Positions 1 to 6,716 of a stretch of DNA of 8,687 nucleotides are shown here, piece by piece; the first letter of the stretch is position 1, and each line of letters begins with the position of its first letter. The translations under genes and the position numbers were made by a program. Source of the DNA: Hyphomicrobiaceae bacterium UBA4118 (lineage in GTDB: Bacteria > Pseudomonadota > Alphaproteobacteria > Rhizobiales > Methyloligellaceae); assembly GCA_002383105.1 (NCBI GenBank), contig DFXC01000178.1:12246-20932 (forward strand). Direction: 5' to 3'. The notes under the pieces were generated by a model. It had not been told where the DNA came from. It saw nothing but the letters and a program-made list of their open reading frames with translations, and ran no database searches.

Positions 1-1
1 C

Positions 2-97
2 GAGCGGCCCGAGGCCACCATCACCTATGTGCGCCGCCTCAACCGGCGCGGCGACGCGCGCCATCCGCCGCATCGGCTCGCCGAAACCCGCAATTAG
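2..97 (+). CDS. C-terminal end of an unidentified protein (partial)
   Basis: An open frame enters from the left edge and ends at TAG 95-97, giving 31 residues that end in HRLAETRN. It is rich in Arg and His, with a hydrophobic stretch (ATITYV) near the edge. No family can be recognised from so short a tail. The frame is supported only by its openness and by G/C-biased third positions. It would be upstream of, and on the same strand as, the cold-shock gene, about 210 bases away. The other two plus frames are also open here, so the call is tentative. Confidence 0.4.
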   Translation, partial: ERPEATITYVRRLNRRGDARHPPHRLAETRN

Positions 98-119
98 CGG
101 GGCCCCCGAATATCGCGCC

Positions 120-148
120 TTGCAAAAGCCATTCTCTCGGACTATGTA
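120..148 (+). promoter_or_regulatory. Candidate promoter for the cold-shock gene
   Basis: TTGCAA (120-125) and TATGTA (143-148) are separated by 17 bases, a sigma-70-like arrangement with weak hexamers (about 4/6 and 3/6 matches). Initiation here would give a 5' leader of about 155 bases. That is typical of cspA-type mRNAs, whose long leaders control translation and stability in the cold. The match is weak and this is an inference; 98-308 shows nothing else. Confidence 0.22.
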
Positions 149-308
149 ACAACATCGAGATTTGGCCGGACGACATGGCCGTATCGCCTTCGCTGATTGC
201 CAGGCGCACGTTCAGACCCTCCCAAACATCGACGAACCAAGCTTCTGACCCCGCCATCGCTCGGTCTTGAGCTTAATTGCACTGACTTCAGCAAAAGGAC
301 GACCCCGA

Positions 309-518
309 ATGACTACGGGTACTGTGAAATTCTATAACGAGCAAAAAGGTTTCGGCTTCATCCAGCCGGACGACGGCGGCAAGGACGTGTTCGTCCATGC
401 AACGGCGCTTGAGCGCGCCGGCATGCGCTCGCTGGTCGAGGGCCAGAAGGTAACGTTTGATACCGCCCAAGACAGCCGCAGCGGCAAGACTGCCGTGAAC
501 AACATCAAGGCCGCCTAG
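309..518 (+). CDS. cspA: CspA-family cold-shock protein
   Basis: A 69-residue single cold-shock domain: a five-stranded OB-fold that binds single-stranded RNA and DNA and acts as a cytoplasmic RNA chaperone. RNP1 is seen as KGFGFI (residues 13-18) and RNP2 as VFVHA (27-31), with the usual VKFYN strand before them. Length matches the family. The start at 309 is chosen over an in-frame ATG at 267 because the family begins at MTTGTVKF and because AAAGGA (294-299) lies 9 bases upstream of 309; the 14 extra residues have no family counterpart. The gene is monocistronic and closed by a strong hairpin at 554-583. Alphaproteobacteria carry several paralogues, so the symbol is a family-level label. 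Cold induction is not proven by the sequence. Confidence 0.95.
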   Translation: MTTGTVKFYNEQKGFGFIQPDDGGKDVFVHATALERAGMRSLVEGQKVTFDTAQDSRSGKTAVNNIKAA

Positions 519-553
519 TCCTTAACGGACAAACGCAGCTCTTGTTGTATTTA

Positions 554-583
554 AAGCCGCCTCCTTCGGGGGGCGGCTTGTTA
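554..583. terminator. Bidirectional intrinsic terminator with UUCG loop
   Basis: An 11-bp stem (554-564 paired with 569-579, including one G-T pair) is closed by the very stable C(TTCG)G tetraloop. On the plus strand it is followed by GTTAGTTT and ends the cold-shock transcript. On the minus strand it is followed by TAAA-type A/T-rich sequence and can end the transcript from 604-1220. It sits between convergent genes, where a shared terminator is expected. Confidence 0.85.
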
Positions 584-603
584 GTTTCAGGGGCTTTTTA
601 GTG

Positions 604-912
604 TCAGGGGGCGTCGCTGGTCCGCCGGTCGCCCGAGGTGGGGATCAGCCACACCGTGATGGCGTCCTCGATCTCGTCTCCCTCGGCAACCTCGTCGCTC
701 AATTTGCTCCAGATGTTTGCTTCGGCGGAGGTCGCTTGGCGAGCGATGATTTGCGCCTGCCCGTTCCAGATACGCCGACCGTCACTGTGAACGGTTTCGA
801 GCGCATGGCGCATGACGGCATGGATGTCGAGCCAGGCTTGCGCGCAGGCGACATCATCCGCGCGGAAGGCGAAGATCGCGCGCCCATCAATCTCTGCGAC
901 GTAGGTCTGCAT
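604..912 (-). CDS. Small hypothetical protein
   Basis: A 102-residue acidic, soluble protein with no signal peptide or membrane segment. It begins MQTYVAEIDGRAIFAF, suggesting a beta-strand start, followed by an Ala-rich helical part with AQAWLDIHAV and a C-terminal IEDAITVWLIP strand. I do not recognise a characterised family; it resembles small alphaproteobacterial proteins annotated only as hypothetical. The ATG at 912 is supported by AGGAG (918-922) 5 bases upstream. It lies 26 bases after the stop of the gene at 939-1220 and is probably co-transcribed with it. The opposite strand also has a long open frame here (601-999), but without an RBS or sensible composition. Confidence 0.65.
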   Translation of the reverse strand: MQTYVAEIDGRAIFAFRADDVACAQAWLDIHAVMRHALETVHSDGRRIWNGQAQIIARQATSAEANIWSKLSDEVAEGDEIEDAITVWLIPTSGDRRTSDAP

Positions 913-938
913 CGGTTCTCCTCACGCCCGCGGCGACG

Positions 939-1220
939 CTACGCGCGTTGCTCGCTCTTTGGCTTGGCTGAGGACGGCACCGCTCGCGCCAGGGGATAGT
1001 CGGAGCTGTCATACAAGCGCCGAATCCCGCCGCCGTCAAATCTCTCCTCGTCGACCTCGAGATAGGTCCCCAACAGGTGCTGGGCGGGAAGCTCCTCGAT
1101 AGCGTAGCGGACCGCCTCTGCGGCCTTTGCAAATCTCTTATAGGTGACGCGCCGCGCGCTGGTCTTCCAGCTTCTGGCCGGGAACAGCTCGGCTTCTGCC
1201 GTGTAATCGAATGTGGACAT
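939..1220 (-). CDS. Small hypothetical protein
   Basis: A 93-residue protein beginning MSTFDYTAEAELFPAR. The middle (YKRFAKAAEAVRYAIEELP) looks like an amphipathic helix, followed by an acidic stretch ending in EVDEERFDGGGIRRLYDSSDYP. From memory, similar short proteins are common in Bradyrhizobium-type genomes without known function; this needs a database search. No signal or membrane segment. GAAGG (1231-1235) lies 10 bases before ATG 1220. It is the first of a two-gene unit with 604-912. The unusual part is upstream: a structured minus-strand leader (1246-1334) that includes a terminator-like hairpin, so attenuation is possible. Confidence 0.7.
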   Translation of the reverse strand: MSTFDYTAEAELFPARSWKTSARRVTYKRFAKAAEAVRYAIEELPAQHLLGTYLEVDEERFDGGGIRRLYDSSDYPLARAVPSSAKPKSEQRA

Positions 1221-1312
1221 GGACTTGGTACCTTCAGTGGTTTGTGCCGCGTGGATCGCGGCCCCGCGGGAATGGGTGGAAGACCGTGCCTAAGCGGCCT
1301 CCCGTCTTCGTG

Positions 1313-1334
1313 AAAAAGCCAGCAATAGGCTGGC
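1313..1334 (-). terminator. Terminator-like hairpin upstream of 939-1220
   Basis: On the minus strand, GCCAGC (1334-1329) pairs with GCTGGC (1323-1318) around a 5-base loop and runs directly into TTTTT (1317-1313), the standard form of an intrinsic terminator. It lies about 90 bases before the start at 1220. It could therefore end a short RNA beginning near 1450, act as an attenuator, or back up the terminator at 1411-1437. Confidence 0.6.
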
Positions 1335-1410
1335 GTTGTTGCAGCAGACTGGCGGCTTCGTGCGACCGAAAAGCTGCGCAAGCGGTATTTTGCCCTGCCG
1401 CTCCAAAATG

Positions 1411-1437
1411 CGAGAAAATAGAGCCTGGACGAGGCTC
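1411..1437 (-). terminator. Probable terminator of the ABC transporter operon
   Basis: On the minus strand, GAGCCT (1437-1432) pairs with AGGCTC (1426-1421) around loop CGTCC, followed by TATTTTCT. It lies about 115 bases after the permease stop codon at 1552 and is the first good terminator shape met by that transcript. Confidence 0.55.
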
Positions 1438-1551
1438 CCACGAATTTCCCACTATATTTAGGGCTGAAATCGGCAAAAAACCAGGGACCGCTCTGAATTA
1501 ATTTCAGGAATTCCCGACGTCATCAGCGAGCGCCGGCGATAAATCTTGATA

Positions 1552-2313
1552 CTAGCTCTTGAGCCGATAGCCGGTCTTGAAGATCCACGCCACGACGGTA
1601 AGGCAGATGGCGAGGAACAGGCCGATCATGGCGAGGCTGGTGGCCGGGCTCACGTCGGCGATGTTGAAAAAGCTCCAGCGGAAGCCGCTGATCAGATAGA
1701 CCACCGGATTGAACAGCGTCACGCCCCGCCAGAACGGCGGCAGGACGTTGATCGAATAGAAGGTGCCGCCGAGAAAGGTCAGCGGCGTGATGACGAGGAG
1801 CGGCACCAGCTGCAGCTTCTCGAATCCGTCGGCCCAGATGCCGATGATGAAGCCGAGCAGGCTGAAAGTCACCGCCGTCAGCACCAGGAACGCGACCATC
1901 CAAAATGGGTGCGCAATCTCGACCGGCACGAACATGAAGGCCGTGGCGAGGATGATCAGCCCAAGAATAACCGACTTCGTGGCCGCGGCGCCCACATAGC
2001 CGACCACGATCTCGAAATAGGAGATCGGCGCCGACAAGAGCTCGTAGATCGTCCCGGTGAAGCGCGGGAAATAGATGCCGAACGAGGCGTTGGCGACGCT
2101 TTGCGTGAGCAGCGTCAGCATGATCAGCCCGGGCACGATGAAGGCGCCATAGGAGACGCCCTCGATCTCGGTGATGCGCGAGCCGATCGCCGCCCCGAAC
2201 ACCACGAAATAGAGCGAGGTCGCGATGACCGGGGAGACGATGCTTTGCAGGAGCGTGCGCCCCCAGCGCGCCATCTCGAACTTGTAGATCGCCTTGGTGG
2301 CCGGAAGATTCAT
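1552..2313 (-). CDS. yadH: ABC-2 type exporter permease, YadH family
   Basis: A 253-residue inner-membrane permease, the membrane half of an ABC-2 exporter working with the ATPase encoded just upstream. About six hydrophobic segments are visible, near residues 22-40, 54-72, 105-128, 136-158, 168-186 and 225-245. The signatures [37 protein letters not shown] and [11 protein letters not shown] match the YadH/NodJ subfamily closely, and the length equals E. coli YadH (about 256). The ATG at 2313 overlaps the ATPase stop as ATGA, and TGAGG (2319-2323) precedes it by 5 bases, so translation is probably coupled. The substrate is unknown for YadGH; NodIJ exports Nod factor, but no nod genes are nearby. 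Function as an exporter is by family, not shown by the sequence. Confidence 0.93.
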   Translation of the reverse strand: MNLPATKAIYKFEMARWGRTLLQSIVSPVIATSLYFVVFGAAIGSRITEIEGVSYGAFIVPGLIMLTLLTQSVANASFGIYFPRFTGTIYELLSAPISYFEIVVGYVGAAATKSVILGLIILATAFMFVPVEIAHPFWMVAFLVLTAVTFSLLGFIIGIWADGFEKLQLVPLLVITPLTFLGGTFYSINVLPPFWRGVTLFNPVVYLISGFRWSFFNIADVSPATSLAMIGLFLAICLTVVAWIFKTGYRLKS

Positions 2314-3245
2314 CGTTGCCTCACCAGATCGACGAAGATGTCCTCGAGCGAGCTTTGCGTCGTGTCGAGATCCTTGAACCTGATGCCGGCGCCGGCCAGG
2401 TCGGTGAGAAGGTTGGTGATGCCCGTGCGCGGGCCTTGCGTGTCGTAGGTGTAGACGAGCTCGCTGCCGCCATTGGCGAGGGTTAGGTGATGGGCCGCGA
2501 GGCCGACCGGGATGGCGTCGAGACTGTCATGCAGCTGGAGCGTCAGCTGCTTCTTGCCGAGCTTGTGCATCAGCTCGGCCTTGTTCTCGACCAGGACGAG
2601 TTCGCCCTTGTTGATGATGCCGATCCGGTCGGCCATGTCTTCGGCCTCGTGGATGTAGTGGGTGGTCAGGATGATGGTTACGCCCGAAGCCCGCAACGAG
2701 CGCACGTTCTCCCACATGTCCTTGCGCAGCTCGACATCGACACCAGCGGTGGGCTCGTCGAGAAAGAGGACCGTGGGCTCATGCGCCAAGGCCTTGGCGA
2801 TCAGCACCCGGCGCTTCATGCCGCCGGACAGCGTCATGAGCTTGGAGTCCTTCCGGTCCCACAGAGAGAGATCCTTGAGCACCTTTTCGATGTGGTCGGG
2901 ATTTTCCCATTTGCCCCATAGGCCGCGGCTGAAAGAGACCGTCGTCCACACCGTCTCGAACATGTCGGCGGTCAGCTCCTGCGGCACGAGCCCGATCATG
3001 GCGCGGGCGGCACGGAAATCGGTAACGATGTCGTGACCGTCGACGGTCACGCTGCCCGCAGATGGCTTCACGATCCCGCAGATGATGTTGATCAGGGTGG
3101 TCTTGCCGGCGCCGTTAGGTCCGAGCAGGGCGAAGATCTCGTCCTTGCGAATGTCGAGATTGATGCGTTTTAGGGCCTGGAACCCTGAGGCATAGGTCTT
3201 CGACAGGCCCTTGATGGAGAGGATCGGCTGCTGCTTGGGAGACAT
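2310..3245 (-). CDS. yadG: ABC transporter ATPase, YadG family
   Basis: A 311-residue cytoplasmic ATPase that powers the permease at 1552-2313. Walker A GPNGAGKT (residues 42-49), Q-loop Q89 in GLVPQE, signature LSGGMKRR (139-146), Walker B VLFLDE (159-164), D-loop AGVD (167-170) and H-loop His196 in TTHY are all present and intact. The C-terminal ~100 residues form the accessory domain usual in YadG. The ATG at 3245 is preferred over an upstream GTG at 3308 because family members begin shortly before the [11 protein letters not shown] strand; no clear Shine-Dalgarno is seen before either. A possible promoter lies at 3337-3365. Overall similarity to E. coli YadG (308 residues) is strong along the length. 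Confidence 0.92.
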   Translation of the reverse strand: MSPKQQPILSIKGLSKTYASGFQALKRINLDIRKDEIFALLGPNGAGKTTLINIICGIVKPSAGSVTVDGHDIVTDFRAARAMIGLVPQELTADMFETVWTTVSFSRGLWGKWENPDHIEKVLKDLSLWDRKDSKLMTLSGGMKRRVLIAKALAHEPTVLFLDEPTAGVDVELRKDMWENVRSLRASGVTIILTTHYIHEAEDMADRIGIINKGELVLVENKAELMHKLGKKQLTLQLHDSLDAIPVGLAAHHLTLANGGSELVYTYDTQGPRTGITNLLTDLAGAGIRFKDLDTTQSSLEDIFVDLVRQR

Positions 3246-3336
3246 CAGGTGATGCGAAAAGCACTCGTGTGGCAAGATTGTGGACGCAAAGGCGCGTTGT
3301 TCGCGCACACGAGCGTGTCATCCGGGGGCGCCGTCA

Positions 3337-3365
3337 GTTCAACGGCGCAAGTCGCGATTTGTCAA
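3337..3365 (-). promoter_or_regulatory. Candidate promoter for the ABC exporter operon
   Basis: A perfect -35 TTGACA (3365-3360) is followed after 17 bases by a poor -10 TTGAAC (3342-3337, 3/6). It lies in the 158-base gap between the radical SAM stop and the ATPase start and would give a leader of about 85 bases. Nothing else was found in this gap, including no small-peptide gene with an RBS. Confidence 0.3.
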
Positions 3366-3403
3366 TGGCGATGCCACATAGTGCCTGCAGCACAGCGCGG
3401 CCG

Positions 3404-4557
3404 TCACTTCCTCTTCTTTTTTTTCTTGTCTCCCGGCACACACGCCGGAAATGGCGAACAGCTCTGTGGACATTGCGGAGGGACTGTGTCGGGTACGCAG
3501 CTCTGCGGGCACGGAAAGCACTCCTCAGCCGACGGATTGTCCCCCGGACGTTTGGGCTTGTGAGAGGGCTTATGAGGATGCTTGGGATTGATCTTGAAAG
3601 GAGCACATGGTTTGTGCGGCTTTTGCGGCTTGTGTGGCATCTGCGGCTTGGTCGGCTTGCGCACCATCTCGAGCTCGTGGATGCTGGCTTCTCCTCCGTT
3701 GCCAGCTTCGGCGATCTTTGGCAGCCAAACGGAATCGAAAATCGTTTGGCGCATGCCTTTGAGCGAGCGCCCCCCCAACGATCTCGGCGAGTGACGTTTC
3801 GAGGACGTTGCCGACGGGCCATTGCCTCGCCATGACGCAGGGATAGGCCGTGCCGTCCGGCGCGATACACAGCTTTCCGGACCAGCAATGACCGCACAGG
3901 CCTTCGAGCCGCGCGGGTCGCGAGAGAATTTCCTCGCCGCGGCCGAACTCGCGAACTTGTGCGCTTTTGACATGGGTCACGCCGAGCGCCGTCAAAAATC
4001 GCTTAGTGCGCTTCACATTCGCCCGATCCTGGTCGATCACGATCGTGGCCGCCCGTGTCTCGATGCCCTTGTCGATCAGCTTCTTGAGATTTCTGATCGT
4101 CCGAGCGTGGCTCGATTTCACCCTGGTGATGGGCGTCATGCGCCGCGGGCTCGTCGGAATAGACCGATGTGGCGAAGCAGATCCCATTTTGGGCGGCATA
4201 GCAGACCGTTTCGTCGTCGAGCTGAGTGAGGTTGCTGAACACCTCGATGAACTCGAAGCCGATCGTGTTGGCCGTGACGAGAAGCTTGTGGAAGTCGCGA
4301 TTGAGTTGCGGCTCTCCTCCGATGAACTGAAGCTTGCGACAGCCGAGGTCGTAGGCCTCGCGCATGAGGCGCTCGTAGGCCTGCGTCGTTAAAACATCGC
4401 GATCGCCGCTATGCGGATGGGACTCGGTGTAGCAATGCACGCATCGCAAATTGCAGCGGTTGGTCAGTTCAAGCCACAGAAAGTCGAGGGTTTGCGTTGC
4501 CGGTGAGTGAGCGGTTCGTCTGGAATCTAACCCTACGTCTACATGAGATGCATGCAT
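3404..4557 (-). pseudogene. Radical SAM/SPASM-like protein, two frameshifts
   Basis: Three overlapping minus-strand frames together encode one radical SAM enzyme. The first (from ATG 4557) has the 4Fe-4S/SAM motif CNLRCVHC (C35, C39, C42) and GGEP at 81-84. The second (about 4131 to 3774) carries the end of the barrel and a short SPASM-like cluster region (Cys in LCGHCWSGKLC, then YPC). The third (to stop 3404) has a tail of His-Lys-Pro repeats, a Cys-Pro segment and a final KKKKKRK. Removing one base at 4131-4133 (GGG) and one from the seven C at 3770-3776 gives an uninterrupted protein of about 383 residues. SPASM enzymes usually modify ribosomal peptides, but no precursor gene is seen nearby. 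A strong TAGGAGG sits 5 bases before the start, inside a hairpin. As written the gene is broken; both breaks are at homopolymers, so sequencing error is a real alternative to decay. Confidence 0.8.
3545..3658 (-). repeat. His-Lys-Pro repeat tract in the radical SAM tail
   Basis: In the third reading frame of the radical SAM gene, about 38 residues are built from irregular HKP and KP units (for example MPHKPQKPHKPC and KHPHKPSHKPKRP). In DNA this appears on the plus strand as recurring TGCGGCTT-like 8-mers. The tract is followed by a segment with six cysteines (3440-3520) in CP-type spacings such as CPQSCVP and CPQSCSPFPACVP. It looks like a flexible, basic, possibly metal-binding extension. 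Confidence 0.7.
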
Positions 4558-4562
4558 GACGG

Positions 4563-4580
4563 CCTCCTAGGTTTAGGAGG
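4563..4580 (-). promoter_or_regulatory. Hairpin sequestering the radical SAM Shine-Dalgarno
   Basis: In the mRNA, CCUCCUA (4580-4574) can pair perfectly with UAGGAGG (4569-4563) around a 4-base loop AACC. UAGGAGG is the ribosome binding site, 5 bases before the start at 4557. The upstream arm copies the anti-Shine-Dalgarno of 16S rRNA, so the hairpin should hide the site. There is no T-run, so it is not a terminator for the preceding gene. Translational control by temperature, a protein or ribosome passage is inferred. Confidence 0.6.
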
Positions 4581-4614
4581 ACAGGATAGCAGACTTTCAG
4601 CGGCCCGGTCTCTT

Positions 4615-5724
4615 TCAGCCGTGCGGGCTTTCCAGTGAGAGTCTCAGAATCTTGCCGTCGTCCTCGTCGGTCAAGGCGTAGACCGCGCCGTCAGGCCCTT
4701 GCACCACGTCGCGAATGCGCGTGCCCATGGGGATGCGCTCCTCCCCCGTCACCGCCTCGCCGTCGAGCGTCAGCCGGATGATCGCCTCCGACGATAGACC
4801 GGCGATCAGGAGATTGCCCTTCCAGGCAGGGATGGCGTCTGACGTGTAGAAGGCGATGCCCGAGGGCGAGATCACCGGGTTCCAATGGTCGATGGCGTCG
4901 GCGAACTCAGGATGCGTCGGCGGGGCAGGGATGGCGCGGCCGTCATAATGCTTGCCCCAGCTCACCACGGGCCAGCCGTAATTCGCACCCGCCGCGGGAA
5001 TGTTGAGCTCATCGCCGCCCATCGGGCCGAACTCGCTCTCCCAAAGTTTTCCGGTCTCGGGGTGAATGGCGACGCCCTGGGGATTGCGGTGGCCATAGGA
5101 CCAGATCTCGGGCTTGGCGTCTTTCTGCCCGACAAAGGGATTGTCCTCCGGCACCGAGCCGTCGGGATTGATGCGCACGATCTTGCCGAGATGGTTGGCA
5201 AGGTCCTGGGCAGGCTCGAACTGAAAGCGCTCGCCGAGCGTGACGAACAGTTTGCCGTCGGGGGCGAAGGCGAGTCTGCCGCCGAAATGGTAAGGCCCGT
5301 CGATCTCAGGCTGCTGCCGGAAAATCACCTGCACGTCGTCAAGGCCGGCATCGCCGAGCTTGCCGCGCGCCACCGCCGTACCGGCGCCGCCGTCGCCAGG
5401 TTCCGCGTAGGCGAGATAGACCAGCCGGTTCGACGCGAAGGCGGGATCGAGCGCCACGTCGAAAAGTCCGCCCTGACCTTTGGCAAAGACTTGCGGAACG
5501 CCTGTGAGCGGCTCGGATGTGCTGCCGTCCGGCGTCACGATGCGAAGCCGTCCCGGCCGCTCGGTGACGAGCATGCGTCCGTCAGGCAGAAAAGCGAGAC
5601 CCCAGGGATGATCGAGCCCGCCCGCAACGGTCTCGACCTTGATCGGCCCGCCCTCGGTGTCGATCAGGGTGTCCTCGGCAAAGCTTGGCGCCGTCATCAG
5701 CATCAGCGCGCCGCCAGGAGGCAC
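4615..5724 (-). CDS. PQQ-type sugar (sorbosone/aldose) dehydrogenase
   Basis: A six-bladed beta-propeller of the glucose/sorbosone dehydrogenase family (E. coli YliI/Asd type), expected to oxidise aldose sugars in the periplasm with PQQ. Visible family signatures, numbered from the GTG at 5724: HPWGLAFLPDGRMLVTERPGRL (39-60), HFGGRLAFAPDGKLFVT (146-162) with the likely active-site His, KIVRINPDGS, GHRNPQG (211-217) and GPMGGDELN (233-241). The annotated start is only the longest open one. The real start is probably ATG 5786, which has GGGGGAG 4 bases upstream and encodes a basic n-region (RNRRLRS) followed by LLAA; a one-base loss or two-base gain near 5704-5713 breaks its frame from the rest of the signal peptide (LMLMTAPSFA, cleavage before ED). 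Without that signal the protein would not be exported. No PQQ synthesis genes are in the window. Confidence 0.88.
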   Translation of the reverse strand: MPPGGALMLMTAPSFAEDTLIDTEGGPIKVETVAGGLDHPWGLAFLPDGRMLVTERPGRLRIVTPDGSTSEPLTGVPQVFAKGQGGLFDVALDPAFASNRLVYLAYAEPGDGGAGTAVARGKLGDAGLDDVQVIFRQQPEIDGPYHFGGRLAFAPDGKLFVTLGERFQFEPAQDLANHLGKIVRINPDGSVPEDNPFVGQKDAKPEIWSYGHRNPQGVAIHPETGKLWESEFGPMGGDELNIPAAGANYGWPVVSWGKHYDGRAIPAPPTHPEFADAIDHWNPVISPSGIAFYTSDAIPAWKGNLLIAGLSSEAIIRLTLDGEAVTGEERIPMGTRIRDVVQGPDGAVYALTDEDDGKILRLSLESPHG

Positions 5725-5786
5725 GATCGCAACCGCCTGTTGCGAACCAAGCCGTCACGGCCTCGTTGCCATTCGTTGCGGATCAT
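5725..5786 (-). other. Probable detached start of the sugar dehydrogenase signal peptide
   Basis: The minus-strand frame from ATG 5786 encodes MIRNEWQRGRDGLVRN and then RRLRSCLLAA before stopping near 5701. It has a good ribosome binding site (CTCCCCC on the plus strand, 5791-5797). Joined to the frame of the dehydrogenase it would make a complete Sec-type signal peptide. A 39-codon frame upstream (5902-5783) overlaps this ATG as ATGA, but its composition is unconvincing. Confidence 0.5.
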
Positions 5787-5966
5787 GTGTCTCCCCCGGC
5801 GGGCCGCATGGCGTCGCAACGCCGGCTGCATGAGAAGTTCGCCATTCTGATCATGCTTGGGTCTTGCACGACGACGCGACATTCATCAAGAGTTGAGGCC
5901 ATGTCGGCATTTCCATGCGGTTTGCGGCAGATCAAAGCTCGGCAACCCCGCCCGTGCCCTAGAGCA

Positions 5967-6716
5967 TCAGGAGCCGGCCGCAGCGGTCTGGAACAGCTTG
6001 ACGAAGCTCTCAAGCTCGCCGGCTGCCGCATCGGATACCGCCCAATACGCAATCCCGCCATCACTCCAGGTGATGGCGAGATACCCATGCTCGAAATAGT
6101 TTTCGACGGATGCCGGCGTGCCTCGCGCGTTCGGCATCTCCGTCAGACTGATGAAATGCTTACCGTGGCTGTAGACGAGCGACGCCACAGGCTCCAGTCC
6201 CACGACGTCGATCCTTGCCCCGACCAGGGGCAAGCCTTGGGCGCTAAGATCGGCCACCGTCGGCGCGAAAGCGAGCTTGCCGTTGAACCAGGGTTTGACC
6301 GTGTGGTGGTCTGAAGACACGACATCCGTCGGCTGCGGCGCCATCAGTGCGCGAATGTGGGCAGACACGACTGCGTGAGCAACATTCTCGCCCGGCCGAT
6401 CGTTGAGCAGGCCGACGCTCATCGTCCCGGCAAGCACCGCGCCGATCAGGAACGACGCTGCCATGCGCCACGAGAGCCACTCACCCGGCCCACGCCGGCT
6501 GAGCTTGGCCATGACGCGGCGGCGAAGGTCCGGGGACGGCACATCTTCGCCGAGGTCGGAACGGAGCGCGTTGCGCAGCGCCCGCCGCGCTTCGACCTGC
6601 GCGCTCAATGCGGGCTCGGCGCCCAGGCGCTGTTCGAAGCGCACGGCCTCCATGGGGTCGAGTTCGCCATCGACATAAGCATTCAACAGAAGCTCGTCCT
6701 GCTCGGAAACGTTCAC
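5967..6716 (-). CDS. Membrane anti-sigma factor
   Basis: A 249-residue anti-sigma factor. Residues 1-75 form the cytoplasmic sigma-binding domain (LLNAYVDGELDPMEAVRFEQRL is typical). One membrane helix lies near 84-104 (MAASFLIGAVLAGTMSVGLL). The remaining ~145 residues face the periplasm and contain the DHHTVKPWFNGKLAFAP and ITWSDGGIAYWAVSD signatures of ECF-linked transmembrane anti-sigma proteins. There is no cysteine anywhere, so this is not a zinc-binding (HxxxCxxC) anti-sigma. Its GTG start overlaps the sigma stop as GTGA, with GGGAGG (6723-6728) 6 bases upstream, giving coupled translation that balances the two proteins. It is the last gene of the four-gene operon. The inducing signal is not evident; the cupredoxin neighbour hints at copper or redox stress. 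Confidence 0.9.
   Translation of the reverse strand: MNVSEQDELLLNAYVDGELDPMEAVRFEQRLGAEPALSAQVEARRALRNALRSDLGEDVPSPDLRRRVMAKLSRRGPGEWLSWRMAASFLIGAVLAGTMSVGLLNDRPGENVAHAVVSAHIRALMAPQPTDVVSSDHHTVKPWFNGKLAFAPTVADLSAQGLPLVGARIDVVGLEPVASLVYSHGKHFISLTEMPNARGTPASVENYFEHGYLAITWSDGGIAYWAVSDAAAGELESFVKLFQTAAAGS

Larger units (their letters stand above)
1221..1551 (-). other. Gene-poor, hairpin-rich region
   Basis: No convincing gene in 331 bases. Read on the minus strand it holds, in order: an imperfect palindrome (CTGAA/TTTCAG, 1492-1507); a TATAGT box (1451-1456) without a clear -35; a hairpin with a T-rich tail (1421-1437); a second hairpin with TTTTT (1313-1334); a GAAGAC/GTCTTC pairing (1279-1309); and a 6-bp hairpin GCCGCG/CGCGGC (1246-1262) just before the gene at 939-1220. 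The first part is probably the 3' end of the ABC transporter transcript. The rest may be a leader or a small RNA. Confidence 0.5.

Noticed and set aside
39..257. Minus-strand ORF of 72 residues
   Set aside because: No RBS or recognisable family; it overlaps the partial plus-strand gene and the probable cold-shock promoter.
887..1441. Minus-strand ORF of 184 residues across the hairpin region
   Set aside because: Ser/Arg/Pro-rich, runs out of frame over 939-1220, which has a better protein and RBS, and would pass through two terminator shapes.
1234..1476. Minus-strand ORF of 80 residues in the gene-poor region
   Set aside because: No convincing RBS or family; it spans both terminator hairpins, which better explain the sequence.
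1546..2448. Plus-strand ORF of 300 residues opposite the permease
   Set aside because: Extreme Arg/Asp/His/Glu composition is the antisense pattern of a GC-rich hydrophobic gene; the minus-strand permease is clearly real.
1552..3245. NodIJ Nod-factor exporter
   Set aside because: Length, ATPase C-terminus and motifs fit YadGH better, and no nodulation genes are nearby.
3582..3794. Plus-strand ORF with repeated CGFCGLCGICG
   Set aside because: It is the antisense reading of the His-Lys-Pro repeats; no RBS on the plus strand.
5796..5825. Competing inverted repeats (CCGGCG/CGCCGG and GGCGT/ACGCC) before the sugar dehydrogenase RBS
   Set aside because: Short GC-only stems are expected by chance in this GC-rich DNA; no further support for a switch.
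4885..5850. Plus-strand ORF of 321 residues opposite the sugar dehydrogenase
   Set aside because: Antisense shadow; the minus strand carries clear propeller motifs.
5783..5902. 39-codon minus-strand ORF overlapping the dehydrogenase ATG as ATGA
   Set aside because: The ATGA overlap is suggestive, but there is only a weak GGAA upstream and no recognisable protein features.
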